A stretch of 64,000 nucleotides of DNA, from contig CALCXF010000016.1 of NCBI GenBank assembly GCA_937907685.1, forward strand, positions 1 to 64,000. The letters run 5' to 3'. This document shows, in pieces, positions 34,350 to 44,643 of this stretch; within the stretch, counting starts at the first letter, position 1; every line of letters begins with the position of its first letter. The position numbers were made by a program, and so were the translations under genes. The notes beneath the pieces are model-generated. The model was not told the DNA's origin, did no database searches, and worked only from the letters and a program-made list of their open reading frames with translations. Origin of the DNA: an uncultured Nostocoides sp. GTDB lineage: Bacteria; Actinomycetota; Actinomycetes; Actinomycetales; Dermatophilaceae.

Positions 34350-34451
34350 GCCGTCCATTGGAGCCCCGAGCCGTTCGCTCGGGGCGGACGGCGGCGGCAT
34401 ACCGTCTCGGGTCCGAGACGCAGGGGACGGCCGCGAGCAGAGGGACGCCGG

Positions 34452-34940
34452 TTATGCAGTCCCCTCGTGCGCGGGGCGCGTGACGAGGATGCCGTCCTCG
34501 TCGGCCCAGAGCCGCTGACCGGGGACGAACTCGACGCCACCGAACGAGACCGGAATGTCCCGCTCGCCGACACCATCCTTGGCGCTCTTGCGAGGGTTCG
34601 ACCCCAGTGCGAGGGCGCCGAGCTGGAGACCCCGAATCGCCACGACGTCGCGGACGGCGCCGTGGATGACGACGCCCGTCCAGCCGTTCTCGACCGCCGA
34701 GGCGGCGATGAGGTCGCCCATGAGCGCCGACTCGAGCGAGCCACCCCCGTCGACGACGAGGACCCGACCGTCGCCGGGCTCGGCGAGCGCCGCCTTGACC
34801 AAGGCGTTGTCCCGGTGACAGCGCACGGTGCTCACGACACCGGTGAACGCCGTGCGCCCGCCGTACTGCCGCAGCTGCACCGAGCAGGACTGGAGCGCCT
34901 CCCCGTGCTCGTCGTAGAGGTCGGCGGTCGTGAAGGTCAC
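34452..34940 (-). CDS. RraA family protein (RNase E regulator/HMG aldolase-like)
   Basis: TTADLYDEHGEALQSCSVQLRQYGG...GDGRVLVVDGGGSLESALMGDLIA...VIHGAVRDV. Confidence 0.93.
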   Translation of the reverse strand: MTFTTADLYDEHGEALQSCSVQLRQYGGRTAFTGVVSTVRCHRDNALVKAALAEPGDGRVLVVDGGGSLESALMGDLIAASAVENGWTGVVIHGAVRDVVAIRGLQLGALALGSNPRKSAKDGVGERDIPVSFGGVEFVPGQRLWADEDGILVTRPAHEGTA

Positions 34941-35335
34941 CCGCCGTCCTCCTTCACGGCGAGCACCGGGCAGCGGGCGTCGAGCAGGATCCGCTGGGCG
35001 GTCGAGCCCATGATGAGCTTGCCCACCGGGCTGCGGTGCCGCAGCCCGATGACGAGAACGGATGCCGCCCGCTCGTGGGCGGTGTGGACGAGGGCGTCGG
35101 CCGGGTCGCCACCCTCCTCGATACGCACCACCTCGACGTCGACGCCGAGCTCGGCGACGTCCCGCTCGACCCGGTCGAGGTCGTCCGACCCCGCCCGGTG
35201 GGCGTCCACGAGGACGTCGTCGCGCGACATGTTGACGACGAGGAGGCTCTCGGCGCGCCGCCGCGCCTCCTCGACCCCGGCGCGCAGTGTCGCCTCGCCG
35301 AGCGGGGTGGGGACGTAGCCAACGAGGACGGTCAT
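34937..35335 (-). CDS. Universal stress protein (UspA family)
   Basis: TVLVGYVPTPLGEATLRAGVEEA...ASVLVIGLRHRSPVGKLIMGSTAQRILLDARCPVLAV. Confidence 0.92.
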   Translation of the reverse strand: MTVLVGYVPTPLGEATLRAGVEEARRRAESLLVVNMSRDDVLVDAHRAGSDDLDRVERDVAELGVDVEVVRIEEGGDPADALVHTAHERAASVLVIGLRHRSPVGKLIMGSTAQRILLDARCPVLAVKEDGG

Positions 35336-35396
35336 GATCCGGGTCCTTCCCAGGAATGGATGGTGAGAGGTCGACAGGGGCCGGGAGGGAGTGTCG

Positions 35397-36965
35397 TCAT
35401 CCCCAGTTGGGGATGGTGGAGGTCGACACGGGCCCGGAGGGAGTGTCGTCGTCGCCGCCGTCATCGGCGTCGTCGTCGTCGCCCCGGGCACCTCGGCGAA
35501 GGCGGGCGACGAGCGGCCACACGAGCACGCCGAGGATGATGAAGTAGCAGACGAGGGCCACGGGTCCACCGACGAGCCCCGAGATGTCTCCGCCGCTCTG
35601 CTGCAGGGACCGCCGCAGGTGCCGCTCGAAGAGCGGGCCGAGGATGGCGCCGACGATGAGCGGCAGCACCGGCGGCCCGAAGCGACGCATCGCGAACCCG
35701 ACGAAGCCCAGGGCCAGCAGGACGTACAGGTCGAACGGCTGCCCCTGCACGGCATACGCACCCATCGACGCGAAGAAGAGAATCCCGGCATAGAGGTAAG
35801 GGCGCGGGATGCGCAGCAGCTTGGCCCAGGTCGGCGCCAGCGGCAGGTTGAGGACGAGGAGGAAGAAGTTGCCGATGAACAGGCTGGCGACGAGCATCCA
35901 CACGAGGTCCGGCTGCTTGGTGAGCAGCAGCGGGCCCGGCTCGATCCCATAGCTCATGAACGCCGCGATGATGATGGCGGCGGTCGCGTTCGTCGGCAGC
36001 CCGAGCGCCAGGAGCGGCACCATGGTGCCGGCGGCCGAGGCGTTGTTGGCGGCCTCCGGCCCCGCCACGCCCTCGATGGCACCCTTGCCGAACTCCTCGG
36101 GGTGCTTGGAGAGCCTCCGCTCGGCGAGGTAGGACATGAAGGTGGGGATCTCGGCACCGCCCGCGGGGATGGCTCCGAACGGGAAGCCGAGCGCGGTGCC
36201 GCGAAGCCACGGCTTCCACGAGCGCCCCCAGTCCGCCCTGGACAGCCAGGGGCGGCCCACCGGGATCACCGTCGCCGCCCTGCGCCGCAGGTGGGCCGCC
36301 ACCCACAGCGCCTCGCCCACGGCGAAGATGCCGACCGCGATGACGACGACGTCGATGTTGTCGGCGAGGAACGGGCTGCCGAAGGTGAGCCGCTGCTGGC
36401 CGGTGACGAAGTCCGTGCCCACGAGGCCCAGCGCGATGCCCATGAGGAGGGCGGCGAAGCCACGCACCCTGGACGAGCCCAGGATGGCCGCGGTGCCGAC
36501 GAAGGCGACGAGGATGATCGCGAGGAACTCGGGCGAGCCGAGGGTGATCGCGAAGTCGACGACCTGCGGCATGACGAGGACGATGAGCATCGTTCCGATC
36601 GTGCCTGCGACGAACGAGCCGATCGCCGAGGTCGCCAGGGCCTGCGCGGCCCGGCCCGTCTTCGCCATCTTGTTGCCCTCGAGGGCGGTGACGACCGACG
36701 AGGACTCACCGGGCGTGTTGAGCAGGATCGACGTCGTCGACCCGCCGTACATCCCGCCGTAGAAGATGCCGCCGAAGAGGATGAGCGACTGCTCGACCGG
36801 GAGCCCGTAGGTGAGGGGCAGCAGGAGCGCAACCGTCATGGCCGGGCCGATGCCGGGGAGCACCCCGACGGCCGTGCCGACGATGACCCCGAGCAGGGCG
36901 ATGAGGAGGTTCATCGGCGTGATGACGTCGGCGAAGCCGCCGAGGAGTGCGGAGATGTTGTCCAT
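35397..36965 (-). CDS. tctA: Tripartite tricarboxylate transporter large subunit
   Basis: [62 protein letters not shown]. Confidence 0.96.
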   Translation of the reverse strand: MDNISALLGGFADVITPMNLLIALLGVIVGTAVGVLPGIGPAMTVALLLPLTYGLPVEQSLILFGGIFYGGMYGGSTTSILLNTPGESSSVVTALEGNKMAKTGRAAQALATSAIGSFVAGTIGTMLIVLVMPQVVDFAITLGSPEFLAIILVAFVGTAAILGSSRVRGFAALLMGIALGLVGTDFVTGQQRLTFGSPFLADNIDVVVIAVGIFAVGEALWVAAHLRRRAATVIPVGRPWLSRADWGRSWKPWLRGTALGFPFGAIPAGGAEIPTFMSYLAERRLSKHPEEFGKGAIEGVAGPEAANNASAAGTMVPLLALGLPTNATAAIIIAAFMSYGIEPGPLLLTKQPDLVWMLVASLFIGNFFLLVLNLPLAPTWAKLLRIPRPYLYAGILFFASMGAYAVQGQPFDLYVLLALGFVGFAMRRFGPPVLPLIVGAILGPLFERHLRRSLQQSGGDISGLVGGPVALVCYFIILGVLVWPLVARLRRGARGDDDDADDGGDDDTPSGPVSTSTIPNWG

Positions 36966-37480
36966 CAGAGGATTCCCTGGAGGATGCCGGCCGGCAGGTT
37001 GACGTCCAGGCCGATCGCGAAGGCATAGAACGTGATGAGGCTGAGGGCGAGCCCGATGGCCAGCCCTCGCACGTGGTGGCGGTTGCCGAGGGCGAACGCA
37101 GCCGCGGCGAAGAGCAGCGCCCCGCTGATCACCCAGCCGAGCGGCTCCATGAGCACGGCGTTGAGGAGGAAGGCGCCGGCGAGCAGGCCGACGGTCTTCC
37201 AGTCCGCGGGGTGGCCGAGCTCGACGTCCTCACCCGCCTCCTGCTCACCGACTCCGCCGCGGTAGACGTCGAGGGCGTAGAGGGCCGACACCACGAGGAG
37301 CGCGGCACCGATGATGAAGGGCATTGCCCTCGGGCCGACCGGGTCGTTGCTGCTCGTCGCGGCGCCGATCCGGGTGGCATCCCAGATGACGACCAGCCCG
37401 ACCAGGGCCAGGGCCGCGCACAGGCCGTACTGTGCGCGGTCCCTGACCCGGGTGGGGGCCGTGGTGGCCTCGGTGCTCAT
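36965..37480 (-). CDS. tctB: Tripartite tricarboxylate transporter small subunit
   Basis: Four-TM protein between tctC and tctA; overlaps both. Confidence 0.9.
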   Translation of the reverse strand: MSTEATTAPTRVRDRAQYGLCAALALVGLVVIWDATRIGAATSSNDPVGPRAMPFIIGAALLVVSALYALDVYRGGVGEQEAGEDVELGHPADWKTVGLLAGAFLLNAVLMEPLGWVISGALLFAAAAFALGNRHHVRGLAIGLALSLITFYAFAIGLDVNLPAGILQGIL

Positions 37481-38508
37481 GTCAGGCCGAGCGTCTTCAG
37501 GATCTCGGCGACCTCGGTGTCCTGCTCCTTGAGGAAGGTCCCGAACTCGTCACCGGTGGCGAAGGCGTCGACCCAGCCCTTCTCCTCGAGCTCGGCCTTC
37601 CACGAGGCCGATTCGTGCATGCGGGTGAAGGCGTCGATCCAGACCTGCTTGTCCTCCTCGGACAGCCCGGGGGGAGCGACGACGCCGCGCCAGTTGGTGA
37701 ACTCGAGGTCGATGCCCTTCTCCTTGAGGGTGGGCACGTCCTTGAGCGCCTCGACCCGCTCGGGGCTCGTCACGGCGAGGACGCGGATGTCCCCGGCCTC
37801 GACCTGCTCGAGGAACTCACCGAAGCCCGAGGCGCCGAAGGCGATCTTGTTCCCGAGGAGCGCGGGCAGCAGCTCACCGCCGCCGTCGTAGGACACGTAG
37901 CTGACGGTCTTCGGGTCGATGCCGACCGCCTGGGCGAGCTGCATCGGCAGGAGGTGGTCCGGGCCACCCGGGGAGGAGCCGCCGCCGACGGTGACCGACT
38001 TCGGGTCCTTCTTCCACGCCTCGACCAGCTGGTTGATGTCGGTGTAGGGCGAGTCCTTGGGCACGACGATCGCGCCCGCCTCCTCGATGAGCTTGGCGAT
38101 CGGTGTCGTGTCGTTCAGGGAAGCCTTCGACTTCTGCGTGTAGGCCGCGCCGACGACACCGAGGCCCATCTGCATGGCGAGCTTGCCGTTGCCCTTCTCG
38201 TTGACGATGCGCTGGAGGCCGACCGTGCCGCCCGCGCCGGGGAGGTTGAAGACCTGCACGGTCTCGGTGATGCCCTCCTTCTCCATCACCTGGGCGGCGG
38301 CGCGGGCCGTGGTGTCGTAGCCGCCGCCGGGCGCGTTGGGAACCATGTACTGGAGCCCGGATGCCGGCGCGCCGCCGCCGGTGGCCGAAGCCGTGGAGTC
38401 GGTGGAGCCCTGGTCCTTCGTGGCCCCGCAGCCGGAGACGGCGAGTGCCGCGGCGAGGACCGCTCCAAGGGCGATGCGGTGAGGTCTCATGGGTGAGATC
38501 GCTTTCAT
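37477..38508 (-). CDS. tctC: Tripartite tricarboxylate transporter substrate-binding lipoprotein
   Basis: Lipobox VSGCGATKD; VPNAPGGGYDTTARAAAQVMEK; GGSSPGGPDHLL. Confidence 0.93.
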   Translation of the reverse strand: MKAISPMRPHRIALGAVLAAALAVSGCGATKDQGSTDSTASATGGGAPASGLQYMVPNAPGGGYDTTARAAAQVMEKEGITETVQVFNLPGAGGTVGLQRIVNEKGNGKLAMQMGLGVVGAAYTQKSKASLNDTTPIAKLIEEAGAIVVPKDSPYTDINQLVEAWKKDPKSVTVGGGSSPGGPDHLLPMQLAQAVGIDPKTVSYVSYDGGGELLPALLGNKIAFGASGFGEFLEQVEAGDIRVLAVTSPERVEALKDVPTLKEKGIDLEFTNWRGVVAPPGLSEEDKQVWIDAFTRMHESASWKAELEEKGWVDAFATGDEFGTFLKEQDTEVAEILKTLGLT

Positions 38509-38521
38509 GTGGAGGACTCGA

Positions 38522-38539
38522 ACGTCATGATCGTGACGT
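38522..38539. promoter_or_regulatory. Near-perfect 18-bp palindrome in the tctC/histidine kinase divergent region
   Basis: ACGTCATGATCGTGACGT; 8 of 9 base-pair positions symmetric. Confidence 0.55.
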
Positions 38540-38590
38540 GGCGGCGGGGCCGCTGTCGCGCTTCTGTCGGCAGAGAAGGTTGAGTTCATA

Positions 38591-40282
38591 GTGGTCAGGC
38601 TGGGACGACGACCGACGCTGGCGGGCCAGCTCTTCGCCCTCCAGCTCGCGATCATCGTCGTGGTCCTCGTGGCGGTCGCCGGCGTCTCGCTGGCCCAGTC
38701 GGAGGCGACGTTCGAGCGGGTGGAGGGCCGCCGGGTCGCGGGCCTGGCCGAGCAGGTCGCCGGGAGCCCGCTCGTGCGCGCGCGCCTGGCCGAGACGGGC
38801 ACCCGCACCGGCCTGGCCACCCTCGCACAGACGCTCGTGACGCAGACCGCGGTGTCGTCGGTGAGCTTCGCCGAGCCAGACCTCGACGTCCGGGTCTCGA
38901 CGGACCCGTCGCTCGAGGGAGGCCGGCTGCCGATCGGCGACCCACGGGTCGAGGTCGGTGCGAGCTGGTCGGGCACCCTCGAGCTCGAGGGCGTCGAGCA
39001 CCTCGTCTCGCAGGTTCCCGTGCTCGGGGAGTCCGAGGATGCCGTGGGCACCCACCTGGGCACCGTCATGGTGGCCGAGCGGGTTCCGTCGACGTGGAAC
39101 CGGCTCCAGGGCACGTCCTCGTACCTGCTCACCTACCTCGGGATCGCCCTCGTGGTGGGACTCGTCGGGTCATGGCTCCTCTCCCGCCGGATCAAACGGC
39201 AGACCCGCGGCATGGAGCCGCGCGAGATCGCGGGGCTCGCCGAGCACCGGGAGGCCATGCTCCACGGCATCGCGGAGGGGGTGGTGGCCCTCGACCCGCA
39301 GCACCGCATCACGTTGGTCAACGAGGTCGCCAGACAGCTGCTCGACCTGCCCGAACACGCGATCGGGACGTCGATCGACGACCTGCGGATCGAGGGTCGG
39401 CTGCGAGAGGTGCTCGTGGGCGAGAACTCCAGACCGGCCGTCGGTGACCCCGCCGAGCCGGAGCACCGCGAGGACCACGTCACGGCGGCACGGGACGAGG
39501 TCGTCATCCGACGTGGCCGCGTGCTCGTCATGAGCACGATGCGCGTCATGAGCGGGGACCGGCTGCTCGGAACGGTCACGACGATGCGCGACCGGACGGC
39601 CCTGGCCGACCTCGAGCGCGAGATCGGGTCCTTCCGCTCGACCGCGCACGTGCTGCGCGCCCAGGCCCACGAGTTCGCCAACCAGCTGCACACGATCAGC
39701 GGCCTCATCCAGATCGGTGAGCACGAGGAGGTGGTCCGCTACGTCGACGCCCTGAGCGAGCGCCGCCACGCCCTGGACCTCACGGTCAACACGCTCGTGC
39801 GCGAGCCCACGATCGCGGCGCTGCTCATGGCCAAGGTCGCCACCGCCAACGAGCGCCGCGTGGACCTCACGATCAGTGACGAGACGAGGTTGGAGCGGCT
39901 GGAGCCCGGGGACGCAGCGGACGTGGCGACCGTCGTGGGGAACCTCGTCGACAACGCGCTGGAGCACGCTCCGCGGGGGCCGGCGGCCTCTCCCTGGGTC
40001 CGGGTGCGGATCCGCCAGGACGCGAGCACCGTCGAGATCGTCGTGTCGGACTCCGGCCCCGGCATCCCGGACGACCTGCTGCCGTCGGTGTTCGAGCACG
40101 GGGTCACGACCAAGCGCGTCGACCCGATGCAGCACGGCCTGGGCCTGGCGCTGACCCGGCTCGTCTGCCGACGCCGCGGTGGCGAGATCCACGTCGCGCG
40201 GGAGGACGGCGTGACGTCGTTCGTCGCCCGCCTCGGCGTGTCGGCCGTCGCGACGCCCGTGCCCGCGGAGGTGCTCCCGTGA
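38591..40282 (+). CDS. Sensor histidine kinase (CitA/DcuS type)
   Basis: Two TM segments flanking an extracytoplasmic PAS-like domain; HEFANQLHTISGLIQIGEHEEVVRYV; HATPase NLVDNALEHAP...GPGIPDDLL. Confidence 0.93.
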   Translation: MVRLGRRPTLAGQLFALQLAIIVVVLVAVAGVSLAQSEATFERVEGRRVAGLAEQVAGSPLVRARLAETGTRTGLATLAQTLVTQTAVSSVSFAEPDLDVRVSTDPSLEGGRLPIGDPRVEVGASWSGTLELEGVEHLVSQVPVLGESEDAVGTHLGTVMVAERVPSTWNRLQGTSSYLLTYLGIALVVGLVGSWLLSRRIKRQTRGMEPREIAGLAEHREAMLHGIAEGVVALDPQHRITLVNEVARQLLDLPEHAIGTSIDDLRIEGRLREVLVGENSRPAVGDPAEPEHREDHVTAARDEVVIRRGRVLVMSTMRVMSGDRLLGTVTTMRDRTALADLEREIGSFRSTAHVLRAQAHEFANQLHTISGLIQIGEHEEVVRYVDALSERRHALDLTVNTLVREPTIAALLMAKVATANERRVDLTISDETRLERLEPGDAADVATVVGNLVDNALEHAPRGPAASPWVRVRIRQDASTVEIVVSDSGPGIPDDLLPSVFEHGVTTKRVDPMQHGLGLALTRLVCRRRGGEIHVAREDGVTSFVARLGVSAVATPVPAEVLP

Positions 40283-40956
40283 TCCGGGTTCTCGTCGTGG
40301 ACGACGACTTCATGGTGGCGCGGATCCACATCGGCTTCGTCGACCGCGTCGACGGCTTCGAGGTGGTGGGAGTGGCTCACTCCGGCGCGGAGGCCGCTGA
40401 GGCGGTGGCCCGCCTGAGGCCCGACCTGCTCCTCCTCGACCTCTACCTCCCCGACCGGTTCGGCCTCGACCTGCTCGCGGACCTGCGCTCCGGTCCGCAC
40501 CCCTGTGACGCCATCGTCATCACCGCGGCGAAGGAGGGCGAGGCGGTCCGGTCGGCCGTGCGACTCGGCGTCTCGGACTACCTCCTCAAGCCGTTCGGCT
40601 TCCCCGACCTCGAGGAGCGCCTCCGCCGGTATGCCGCGCAGCGCCACCTCCTCGACCGCACCGAGGTGCGCGGGCAGGCGGATGTCGACCGGGCCTTCGT
40701 CGGGCCGGCCCGGGCACCAGGCCCTGCCGCCGTGCTTCCGAAGGGGATGAGCGCCGAGACGGCCCGGCTGGTGGAGGACGCGCTGCGCGGTGCCACCAAA
40801 GCCGTCTCCGCGACCGAGGTGGCAGAGGCCGTGGGACTGTCCCGGGTGAGCGCGCGCCGGTACCTCGAGCACCTCGTGACGACTGGCCGTGCCGACGTCC
40901 GTCTCCGCTACGGGTCGACCGGGCGCCCCGAGCGCCGCTACCGCTGGGTCGGCTGA
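40279..40956 (+). CDS. Response regulator (CitB/DcuR type)
   Basis: IRVLVVDDDFMVARIHIGFVDRVDGFEVVG...LLLDLYLPDRFGLDLL and C-terminal HTH (VAEAVGLSRVSARRYLEHLV); overlaps kinase gene. Confidence 0.93.
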   Translation: MIRVLVVDDDFMVARIHIGFVDRVDGFEVVGVAHSGAEAAEAVARLRPDLLLLDLYLPDRFGLDLLADLRSGPHPCDAIVITAAKEGEAVRSAVRLGVSDYLLKPFGFPDLEERLRRYAAQRHLLDRTEVRGQADVDRAFVGPARAPGPAAVLPKGMSAETARLVEDALRGATKAVSATEVAEAVGLSRVSARRYLEHLVTTGRADVRLRYGSTGRPERRYRWVG

Positions 40957-40958
40957 CC

Positions 40959-41723
40959 GTGGCCAACGCCCCCGCCGCCGGGCATGCACTCGACGTGCTC
41001 GCCCTCATCGCCCGCCGGGGCGAGCCGGTGCCGGCGGCCGCCATCGCGCGCGACCTCGGCCTCCCGCGGTCGACCGTGTACCACCTGCTCGGCGTGCTCG
41101 CGGACCGCGGCTACGTGCGCCACCTCCCGGAGGAGCGCCGCTACGGGCTCGGGCTCGCGGCATATGAGCTCGGGTCCGCCTACCAGCGCCAGGCGCCGCT
41201 GGAGCGGATGGCGCGCGGGGTGATGGACCGGCTCGTCGACACCACGGGACACAGTGCGCACCTCGCGGTGCTGCACGGTCGGGACGTGCTCTATGTCATC
41301 GAACAGCGAGCGCCCGGCCGGCCGCACCTCGTCACCGACGTCGGCGTGCGGCTGCCGGCCGCGCTCACGGCATCCGGTATGGCGATGCTGGCCGCGCTCC
41401 CGGCGGCGCAGGTCCGTGCCCTCTACCCGGACCGGGCCGCCCTGGTCCAGCGGGACGGCCACGGCCCGACGTCGACGACGCAGCTGCGTGCGCAGCTGCA
41501 GGCCGTGCGCCAGCGAGGACATGCCGTCGAGGACGGCCTCGTCACCGATGGTCTCGGTTCCGTGGCGGTGGCCGTGCTCGACCACAACGACTACCCGGTG
41601 GCGGGGGTGGCCGTGACCTATCCCCAGACCGACGTCGACGCGGCGGGGACGACCCGGCTGGTGGCCGCCGTGCGCGCGGCCGCCGCCGCACTCAGCGCCC
41701 GGCTCGGCCGAGCACACCGCTGA
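40959..41723 (+). CDS. IclR family transcriptional regulator
   Basis: ALDVLALIARRGEPVPAAAIARDLGLPRSTVYHLLGVLADRGYV plus IclR effector domain; GTG start. Confidence 0.92.
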   Translation: MANAPAAGHALDVLALIARRGEPVPAAAIARDLGLPRSTVYHLLGVLADRGYVRHLPEERRYGLGLAAYELGSAYQRQAPLERMARGVMDRLVDTTGHSAHLAVLHGRDVLYVIEQRAPGRPHLVTDVGVRLPAALTASGMAMLAALPAAQVRALYPDRAALVQRDGHGPTSTTQLRAQLQAVRQRGHAVEDGLVTDGLGSVAVAVLDHNDYPVAGVAVTYPQTDVDAAGTTRLVAAVRAAAAALSARLGRAHR

Positions 41724-41747
41724 TCCCGAGTGCGCGGTGCGCGGGCG

Positions 41748-43196
41748 TCACACGCCGATGCGCTCCCAGGGTCCCCAGATCGCGAACGACATGCCGCGGC
41801 TCGCCTGGATGTTGACGAAGAGCGTGTGCCCGTCCGGGCTGAAGGTCGAGCCCGCGAACTCGTCGTTGGTGCGCCCGGCGAGCCGGTTCAGGGCGATGTT
41901 CCAGAGCTGGCCGCCCCGGGACAGGCCGCGGACATAGTTGTCGTCGACGTTGTCCTCGCAGAGGATCAGCGTGCCGCGGCGGCTCGTCGTGATGTTGTCC
42001 GGGAAGTCGAGGACCTGCCGGCTGGGCGACTCGTAGACGAGGAAGAGGGTCTCGGACCGGGTGTCGTAGCCCCACACCTGCCCGAAGCCGTTGCCGTAGC
42101 CGGTGACGGTGTTGGGCCCGGTCATCGCCGCGCCACCGCCCTGGGTCGAGGTGAAGTAGACGACGCCGTTGTCGTAGACCGTCCCCTCGAGCCGTGAGAA
42201 GTGTGCGGCACCCTGCTCGCGTCCCTGGTCCCCGACGTACACCAGCGCGGCGTTGTTCGTCGTCGGGGCGGGCTGACCCGGGGTGTACGTGAAGGTGGGT
42301 GCGGGGTCGTCGATGTCGACCCACTCGACGTGGTAGCGGGCGCCCTTCTCCTGTGACGCCTCGAGGTGCGCCTCGTCGACGCCCTTGACCTTGAGCATCT
42401 GGAGCCGACCACCGTCGGCGAGGCGGCCGGTCTGCATCGGCGAGCTCGGCGGGGTGTACCGGTAGAAGCCCGAGGGGAAGCCGAAGTTGTCCTCGCTGAG
42501 GTACAGGCTGCCGCCACGCGGGTCGAAGGCGACCGACTCGTGGGCGAACCGACCTGCATGGGTCACCGGTTCGGCATCCGAGCGGCCGGTCGTGGGCACC
42601 TCGAAGATGTACCCGTGGGGCTGGGTCAGCGGGACGTTGGAGACGTTGGTGAAGTCGGCGCCGACATCCGGTCCGTTGACGGTCTCCTCGCACGTGATCC
42701 AGGTGCCCCATGGCATGGGGCCACCGGAGCAGTTCATCTGGGTGCCGTTGAGGCCGGTCCACGCCTCCTCGACCACACCGGTGAGCGTGGTGTCGATGAC
42801 GGTGCACCCGCCCTGCGCCATCGGGTCGTAGGTGTGGTCACCGACGGGACCGAAGGCCGGGCCGGGTGCGTTGACCTCGTGGTTGCGCACGAGCGTGACC
42901 CGTCCAGCCTCATTTTCGAAGGCGGCCATGCCGTCGTGCCGGCCCGGCAGCAGCGTGCCGTCGTCGAGGACGACCGCGGTCGTCGTGTCGTGGAACGACC
43001 GGTAGCGGAAGCCCTCGGGCAGGTGGAGGCGCACGACGCCGTCCCTCTCGTCGGGCAGCGCCCGCAGTGCCCGGAAGGCTGGGGCGCCGAGAGCGGCCGC
43101 AGGACCTGCGACGAGGCCTTGGAACGGTCCCCCGAGCACCGCTCCGCCCGCGACGGCGGCTGTTCCCTTGAGCACGGTGCGGCGTTCGATCGACAT
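41748..43196 (-). CDS. PhoX-family phosphatase (DUF839), Tat-exported
   Basis: MSIERRTVLKGTAAVAGGAVLGG Tat-like signal; GGPMPWGTWITCEETV; VAFDPRGGSLYLSED. Confidence 0.9.
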   Translation of the reverse strand: MSIERRTVLKGTAAVAGGAVLGGPFQGLVAGPAAALGAPAFRALRALPDERDGVVRLHLPEGFRYRSFHDTTTAVVLDDGTLLPGRHDGMAAFENEAGRVTLVRNHEVNAPGPAFGPVGDHTYDPMAQGGCTVIDTTLTGVVEEAWTGLNGTQMNCSGGPMPWGTWITCEETVNGPDVGADFTNVSNVPLTQPHGYIFEVPTTGRSDAEPVTHAGRFAHESVAFDPRGGSLYLSEDNFGFPSGFYRYTPPSSPMQTGRLADGGRLQMLKVKGVDEAHLEASQEKGARYHVEWVDIDDPAPTFTYTPGQPAPTTNNAALVYVGDQGREQGAAHFSRLEGTVYDNGVVYFTSTQGGGAAMTGPNTVTGYGNGFGQVWGYDTRSETLFLVYESPSRQVLDFPDNITTSRRGTLILCEDNVDDNYVRGLSRGGQLWNIALNRLAGRTNDEFAGSTFSPDGHTLFVNIQASRGMSFAIWGPWERIGV

Positions 43197-43345
43197 GGTG
43201 GCTCCCTATCAGCGCTGACAGCAGGACCGACCCACCGTAGTGACGTACGACCCCCTGGGGGAAGCACCCGACGTCACCTCCGGGCGGCAGACTCGGCGTC
43301 GTCCCTGCACCACCCCGACGGTGACAGGTTCAGCAGGTGGTGCCG

Positions 43346-43510
43346 TCAGCCGACCAGCGGTCCCTTGAACGACGGGTTCCCCTTGTCATACGAGGCCCGT
43401 TCCTTTCCGCAGCGCGAGCACAGGTCGAAGCCGGCAGCGCGGCCGCCCATCTCATGGTTCACGTGGTGCTGCCATGAGTGGCGGCCGACGAGGCACAGGA
43501 CGTTCTTCAT
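43346..43510 (-). CDS. Small zinc-ribbon-like protein (CLxGxHxW...CxxCG)
   Basis: MKNVLCLVGRHSWQHHVNHEMGGRAAGFDLCSRCGKERASYDKGNPSFKGPLVG with SD GGAGG upstream. Confidence 0.65.
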   Translation of the reverse strand: MKNVLCLVGRHSWQHHVNHEMGGRAAGFDLCSRCGKERASYDKGNPSFKGPLVG

Positions 43511-43622
43511 CTGACACCTCCCTCCCGGTCCGAAGGCCTCAGTGTCGACCCACCATGGCGACGCGGTCAACGACATTCCTCATGGGCGACCGCGGCGTAC
43601 TCACCGGCATACCGTGTGCGGC

Positions 43623-44603
43623 ATGAAGGCCATCACCATCCCGGAGTTCGGCGGCCCCGACTCGCTCGTCCTCGCCGACGTCGACCCACCGGAGGCGGGT
43701 GCCGGCGAGGTGGTCGTGCGCGTCGTGGCCGCCGGGGTCAACCGCGCGGACACTCTCCAGCGCCAGGGCCACTACCCGCCCCCGCGTGGGGAGTCGGACG
43801 TGCCGGGCCTCGAGGTCAGCGGGGTCGTGGAGGAGCTGGGCGACGGTGTCGACGGGTGGGCGGTCGGGGACGAGGTCTGTGCGCTGCTCGCCGGGGGTGG
43901 CTACGCCGAGAGGGTGAGGGTGCCGGTCGGCCAGCTGCTCCCCGTGCCTGCGGGGGTGTCCCTCGTCGATGCCGCGGCGCTGCCGGAGGTCGTCTGCACC
44001 GTGTGGTCCAACGTCTTCCTCACTGCCGACCTGCAGGCCGGCGAGACCCTCCTCGTGCACGGCGGCTCGTCGGGCATCGGGACGATGGCGATCCAGCTGG
44101 CCCACGAGAGGGGCGCCCGGGTGGCCGTGACGGCCGGCTCAGCCGACAAGCTCGACGCCTGTCGCCGGCTCGGGGCAGCGGTGCTCGTCAACTACCGCGA
44201 GGAGGACTTCGTCGAGCGCCTCGTGGAGGCCACCGAAGGGCACGGCGCCGATGTCATCCTCGACATCATCGGAGCGAAGTACCTCTCCCGCAACGTGTCC
44301 GCGCTCGCCACCGGTGGCCGGCTCGTGATCATCGGGATGCAGGGAGGCACCCGTGGCGAGCTCGACATCGCGGCCCTGCTGGCGAAGCGCGGATCGGTCA
44401 CCGCGACCTTCCTGCGGGCGCGTCGTCCGGAGGAGAAGGCTGCGATCGTCGCCTCCGTCCGCGAGCACGTGTGGCCCTTGGTCGAGGCGAACCGAGTGAG
44501 GCCCGTGGTGCACTCTCGGCACCCCCTTGCCGATGCCGCCGAGGCGCACCGCGAGCTGGAGTCGAGCAGCCACGTCGGCAAGGTCCTCCTCACGACGGCC
44601 TGA
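43623..44603 (+). CDS. NAD(P)H-quinone oxidoreductase / zinc-free MDR alcohol dehydrogenase
   Basis: MKAITIPEFGGPDSLVLADVDPP...VLVHGGSSGIGTMAIQLAHERGARV. Confidence 0.95.
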   Translation: MKAITIPEFGGPDSLVLADVDPPEAGAGEVVVRVVAAGVNRADTLQRQGHYPPPRGESDVPGLEVSGVVEELGDGVDGWAVGDEVCALLAGGGYAERVRVPVGQLLPVPAGVSLVDAAALPEVVCTVWSNVFLTADLQAGETLLVHGGSSGIGTMAIQLAHERGARVAVTAGSADKLDACRRLGAAVLVNYREEDFVERLVEATEGHGADVILDIIGAKYLSRNVSALATGGRLVIIGMQGGTRGELDIAALLAKRGSVTATFLRARRPEEKAAIVASVREHVWPLVEANRVRPVVHSRHPLADAAEAHRELESSSHVGKVLLTTA

Positions 44604-44643
44604 GCCTTTCCCCCCGGCGCCCCCGATGCGGTAGACATCGGCC

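Noticed and set aside
35445-35490. GTCGTC-type microrepeat near the tctA 3' end
   Set aside because: Encodes the acidic Asp-rich C-terminal tail of TctA ([13 protein letters not shown]); simple low-complexity coding sequence.
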